Shown: positions 6,433 to 8,635 of the stretch, piece by piece
Position numbering within the stretch: the first letter of the stretch is position 1
Layout of the letters: each line of letters begins with the position of its first letter
Assembly: GCA_028290125.1 (NCBI GenBank)
Contig: JAQGKM010000420.1
Span: forward strand, 1 to 8,635
DNA: 8,635 nucleotides
Direction of reading: 5' to 3'
Source: Hyphomicrobiales bacterium
GTDB lineage: Bacteria; Pseudomonadota; Alphaproteobacteria; Rhizobiales; Beijerinckiaceae
The notes under the pieces: model-generated
The model's database searches: none
The model's input: only the letters and a program-made list of their open reading frames with translations
Told to the model about the DNA's origin: nothing
Translations under genes and position numbers: made by a program

Positions 6433-7470
6433 TCACCGTCCCGCGATGATCGTCTTGGTTTCGTTCACCAGCTCGCGCGGCGTCGCGAAGGACTTGCGCA
6501 GTAGCGCCTCGACATCTTCGGCGTTCGTTGGATTGACGTCTTCGTTGAGCGCCTTGCGATCGGCAAGGAAGCCCGGATCGGTCATGGTTTTCTCGAAGGC
6601 CGCGCGCAACGCCTTCACGCGGTCGGCCGGAAGGCCGGGCGGTGCGAAGAAGGGACGCCCCATGATCTGCGAGCCGACGACGAGGCCGAGGATCTGGCGT
6701 TGCCGGTCCGTCGTCGCCAGCTCCATGATGGAGGGCGTATCAGGCAGTTTTGGCGAACGCTCGACCGTCAGCGCGACGAGAAACTTCACGCGATGGCTCG
6801 TGACCCATTCGGGCTTGGCGGTCGTGAGGCTCGAATAGGACCAGCCGCAGCGTCCATCCACCTCGCCGCGCTCGACCGCCAGCATGGCCTCGGCGCCGGC
6901 CGGATATCCGTTGACCAGCCGCGCCTTGGTGTTGAAGAGCGCGTTCAGCACCTTCGTGAACATGTCTTCGTCGGAGCCCGGACCGAGGCCCGCCAGCGTG
7001 AAGGGAATGGCCTGCGCATCCGCCATCGTGCGGACGTTCGGATTGTTCATGACGCCGCAGACCGTGAGGTCCGTCGCGCCGTTGCCGATCCATGTCAGCT
7101 TTAGCGGATCGAACGCGGAACTCGGCGTGCCGGCGAGCAATTCCATGACGGGCGCACGCGCGAGCGCGAAGACCGTTCCGTCCTTCGGGGCGACATTCGC
7201 GATGTAATTGGTGGCCGTGAGACTGCCGGCGCCGGGCATGTTCTGCACGACGACGCCGGATGCGCCGGGGATGTGGTTGCGCACGAACTTTGCGAAGCCG
7301 CGCGCGTAGACATCGAAGCCGCCGCCTGCGGAATAGCCGACCACCAGCGTGACGGTCTTGCCTTTGTAGAAGTCGTCGCCTGTTTCGGCGCGAAGCGGCG
7401 GTGGAGCCCCGGCCATCATGGTGGCGACGAGACAAGCGGGCAGGAGTTTATGCCATGCGGCCTTGACCAT
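6433..7470 (-). CDS. TctC/Bug-type periplasmic solute-binding receptor (2)
   Basis: A 345-residue TTT-family receptor, clearly related to the receptor at 3943-4983. A Sec signal peptide covers about residues 1-28 (MVKAAWHK, hydrophobic core, PPPLRA-ET). The mature protein has DDFYKGKTVTLVVGYSAGGG (32-51), FDVYAR, HIPGASGVVVQNMPGAGS (66-83), VAPKDGT, and a C-terminal TDRQRQILGLVVGSQIMG followed by RPFFAPPGLPADRVKALRA. Mature cysteines are C138 and C208, at the same 70-residue spacing as C135/C205 in the other receptor. A 25-bp stretch of identical DNA (7229-7253 here, 4757-4781 there) encodes the VVQNMPGAG core. The ATG at 7470 has AGGAG seven bases upstream. It is the first gene of the cluster, so its promoter should be in the 350-bp region upstream. 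No TctA or TctB gene is present; the ligand is unknown, probably a small carboxylate by family. Confidence 0.88.
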   Translation of the reverse strand: MVKAAWHKLLPACLVATMMAGAPPPLRAETGDDFYKGKTVTLVVGYSAGGGFDVYARGFAKFVRNHIPGASGVVVQNMPGAGSLTATNYIANVAPKDGTVFALARAPVMELLAGTPSSAFDPLKLTWIGNGATDLTVCGVMNNPNVRTMADAQAIPFTLAGLGPGSDEDMFTKVLNALFNTKARLVNGYPAGAEAMLAVERGEVDGRCGWSYSSLTTAKPEWVTSHRVKFLVALTVERSPKLPDTPSIMELATTDRQRQILGLVVGSQIMGRPFFAPPGLPADRVKALRAAFEKTMTDPGFLADRKALNEDVNPTNAEDVEALLRKSFATPRELVNETKTIIAGR

Positions 7471-7500
7471 TCAGGTTCTCCTGTCGCTGCAGATGCAGAC

Positions 7501-7541
7501 GGGACCCAAAACGAAGTCGTCCTGTTCCCGGGAAAGGTCCC
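7501..7541. repeat. Nested inverted repeats upstream of TctC-type gene 2
   Basis: GGGACC (7501-7506) pairs with GGTCCC (7536-7541), enclosing the perfect 10-bp palindrome TTCCCGGGAA (7525-7534). The palindrome is 55 to 64 bases upstream of the receptor ATG, a plausible place for a regulator site. No cognate regulator gene is in the window. Confidence 0.35.
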
Positions 7542-7724
7542 AGAAAAAGAACATTGCGACAAGCGCGGATTCGCGGCTGCGGCTGCGCAGGACTTCACCC
7601 GCTGCACGAGGCGCAGGCGCCGGGCGAGCGCCGGCCAAGCAGCGGCCCTTCAATTGCGAGCAGAGTCAGCACGTCTGCTTGTCCCTGCAACACAGCCTCT
7701 TATCGCAATCCCAACAAGCGGGAT

Positions 7725-7754
7725 TTGGCGCGGTCGTTTTTTCGGCAGAATATT
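7725..7754 (+). promoter_or_regulatory. Possible selO promoter
   Basis: TTGGCG (7725-7730), an 18-base spacer, and AATATT (7749-7754) give a loose sigma-70-like pair some 65 bases before the selO start. It abuts the AATCCC/GGGATT stem (7707-7725). Match to consensus is modest and alternative placements exist. Confidence 0.2.
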
Positions 7755-7820
7755 TTGCGGTCGCGTGCGCCTTTTCGGGCTCGAACCGCTTATGCTCGAT
7801 GTCAGCAGAAGGCCTGTCCG

Positions 7821-8635
7821 ATGATGTTTGCTTTCGACAATTCCTATGCCCGCCTCGGCGACACGTTCTTCACGCGCGTGCTGCCGACGCCGGTAGCTGC
7901 GCCACGGCTCCTGAAACTCAACCGACGGCTTGCGCTGGACCTTGGCCTCGATCCCGATGCGCTGTCGTCACCCGCGGGTGTGGACGTGCTCGCGGGCAAT
8001 CGCATGCCGGCGCAATCCGAGCCTCTGGCGCAAGCCTATTCGGGACATCAGTTCGGACATTTTAATCCCGCCATGGGCGACGGTCGCGCGATCCTGCTGG
8101 GCGAGATCGTCACGCCCACGGGCGCGCGGCGCGACATCCAGCTGAAAGGCTCCGGGCCGACGCCCTATGCCCGCCGCGGTGATGGCCGCGCGGCGCTGGG
8201 GCCTGTGCTGCGTGAATATATCGTCGCCGAGGCCATGCAGGCGCTCGGCGTCCCGACCACGCGGTCGCTCGCCGTGGTGGCGACGGGCGAGCAGGTCTAT
8301 CGCGAGACGGCCCTGCCGGGCGGCGTGCTGACGCGCGTGGCGGCGAGCCACATTCGCATCGGGACCTTTCAGTATTTCGCCTCACGCGGTGACCTCGCCG
8401 GCTTGCGCGCGCTCGCCGATCACGTGATCGCCCGCCATTATCCGGAGCTCGCCGGCGCGGCGGACCCGTATGCGGGCCTGCTCGACGGCGTCATCGAGCG
8501 GCACGCGAAGCTCATCGCGCAAGGGCTTTGCATCGGCTTCATTCCTGGCGTGATGAACACCGACAACATGCCCGTCTCGGGCGAGTCGATCGACTACGGT
8601 CCTTGCGCCTTCATGGAGGCCTACGATCCCGGCGC
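7821..8635 (+). CDS. selO: SelO/YdiU protein adenylyltransferase, N-terminal part (cut by right edge)
   Basis: The first 271 codons of a protein that is usually about 480-500 residues. SelO has a kinase-like fold that binds ATP in flipped orientation and transfers AMP to Ser, Thr or Tyr of target proteins; in bacteria it has been linked to redox homeostasis. Visible marks are AFDNSYARLGDTFF (4-17), YSGHQFGHFNPAMGDGRA (73-90), QLKGSGPTPYARRGDGRA (107-124) with the ATP-site Lys109, Glu137 in VAEAM, YRETALPGGVLTRVAASHIR (160-179), and the active-site block GVMNTDNM (243-250) with Asp248/Asn249 and IDYGP with Asp258. Catalytic and metal residues are therefore present. Just before the block, the sequence reads AQGLCIGFIPG where relatives typically have W after AQ/AR and HG before VMNTDNM. 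The ATG at 7821 has AAGG eight bases upstream; a second ATG follows directly. It is the only plus-strand gene here. Confidence 0.93.
   Translation, partial: MMFAFDNSYARLGDTFFTRVLPTPVAAPRLLKLNRRLALDLGLDPDALSSPAGVDVLAGNRMPAQSEPLAQAYSGHQFGHFNPAMGDGRAILLGEIVTPTGARRDIQLKGSGPTPYARRGDGRAALGPVLREYIVAEAMQALGVPTTRSLAVVATGEQVYRETALPGGVLTRVAASHIRIGTFQYFASRGDLAGLRALADHVIARHYPELAGAADPYAGLLDGVIERHAKLIAQGLCIGFIPGVMNTDNMPVSGESIDYGPCAFMEAYDPG

Larger units (their letters stand above)
7471..7820. other. 350-bp divergent intergenic region
   Basis: No convincing gene lies between the minus-strand binding-protein cluster and plus-strand selO. It must hold both promoters. Visible structure: a small inverted repeat CTGCAgaTGCAG (7487-7498); a nested palindrome region at 7501-7541; a GC-rich stretch with GGCGC/GCGCC repeats around 7615-7640; a 6-bp stem AATCCC/GGGATT with a seven-base loop (7707-7725); a run of six T (7737-7742); and an AT-rich patch at 7749-7756. 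No riboswitch or tRNA pattern was recognised. Confidence 0.6.

Noticed and set aside
5335..6504. 389-codon open frame on the plus strand
   Set aside because: Antisense to the NMT1-like gene; no recognisable family, and the opposite strand has a clear domain, ribosome site and stop.
7471..7653. 60-codon minus-strand frame in the intergenic region
   Set aside because: TTG start, no ribosome site, no hydrophobic or domain pattern; more likely part of the control region.
1..8635. Mobile elements, CRISPR, prophage, toxin-antitoxin or defence genes
   Set aside because: No transposase, integrase, direct-repeat array, terminal repeats or known defence domains were found; composition looks uniform across the genes.

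Overview
The window is a GC-rich chromosomal segment. Its codon usage, gene families and protein style point to an alphaproteobacterium, most likely of the order Hyphomicrobiales (Rhizobiales); this is inferred from general appearance, with no marker gene present. Ten genes are on the minus strand and one (selO) is on the plus strand. I see no rRNA, tRNA, CRISPR array, insertion sequence or phage gene.

Left part (1-2678, minus): the 5' portion of a hydroxypyruvate isomerase gene (hyi) running off the left edge; two adjacent small PilZ-domain proteins that look like diverged paralogues, the longer one ending in a near-ideal leucine zipper; and a 12-helix MFS transporter starting with TTG.

Middle (2749-3840, minus): a six-helix HdeD/DUF308 membrane protein preceded 18 bp upstream by an AHSA1/SRPBCC-domain protein, probably one transcript.

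Right part (3943-7470, minus): a cluster of solute-binding proteins. In transcription order these are a TctC/Bug receptor (345 aa), an NMT1/THI5-like ABC-type binding protein with no signal peptide (311 aa), a 79-aa DUF2188 protein, and a second TctC/Bug receptor (346 aa). No permease or ATPase gene is in the window, so these are orphan binding proteins as far as can be seen. Every gap in and just after this cluster holds a GC-rich hairpin, the clearest being a perfect 13-bp stem at 5016-5046.

A 350-bp gene-free region (7471-7820) separates the second group from the divergent selO gene (7821 to the right edge), which encodes the N-terminal 271 residues of the SelO/YdiU protein AMPylase.

I looked for an undescribed system and do not see a convincing one such as a defence, mobile or RNA-guided locus. 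The most unusual points are the binding-protein cluster without transporters and with a signal-less member, a cysteine pair conserved in both TctC paralogues, the tandem PilZ pair with a zipper, and altered residues beside the SelO active-site motif.
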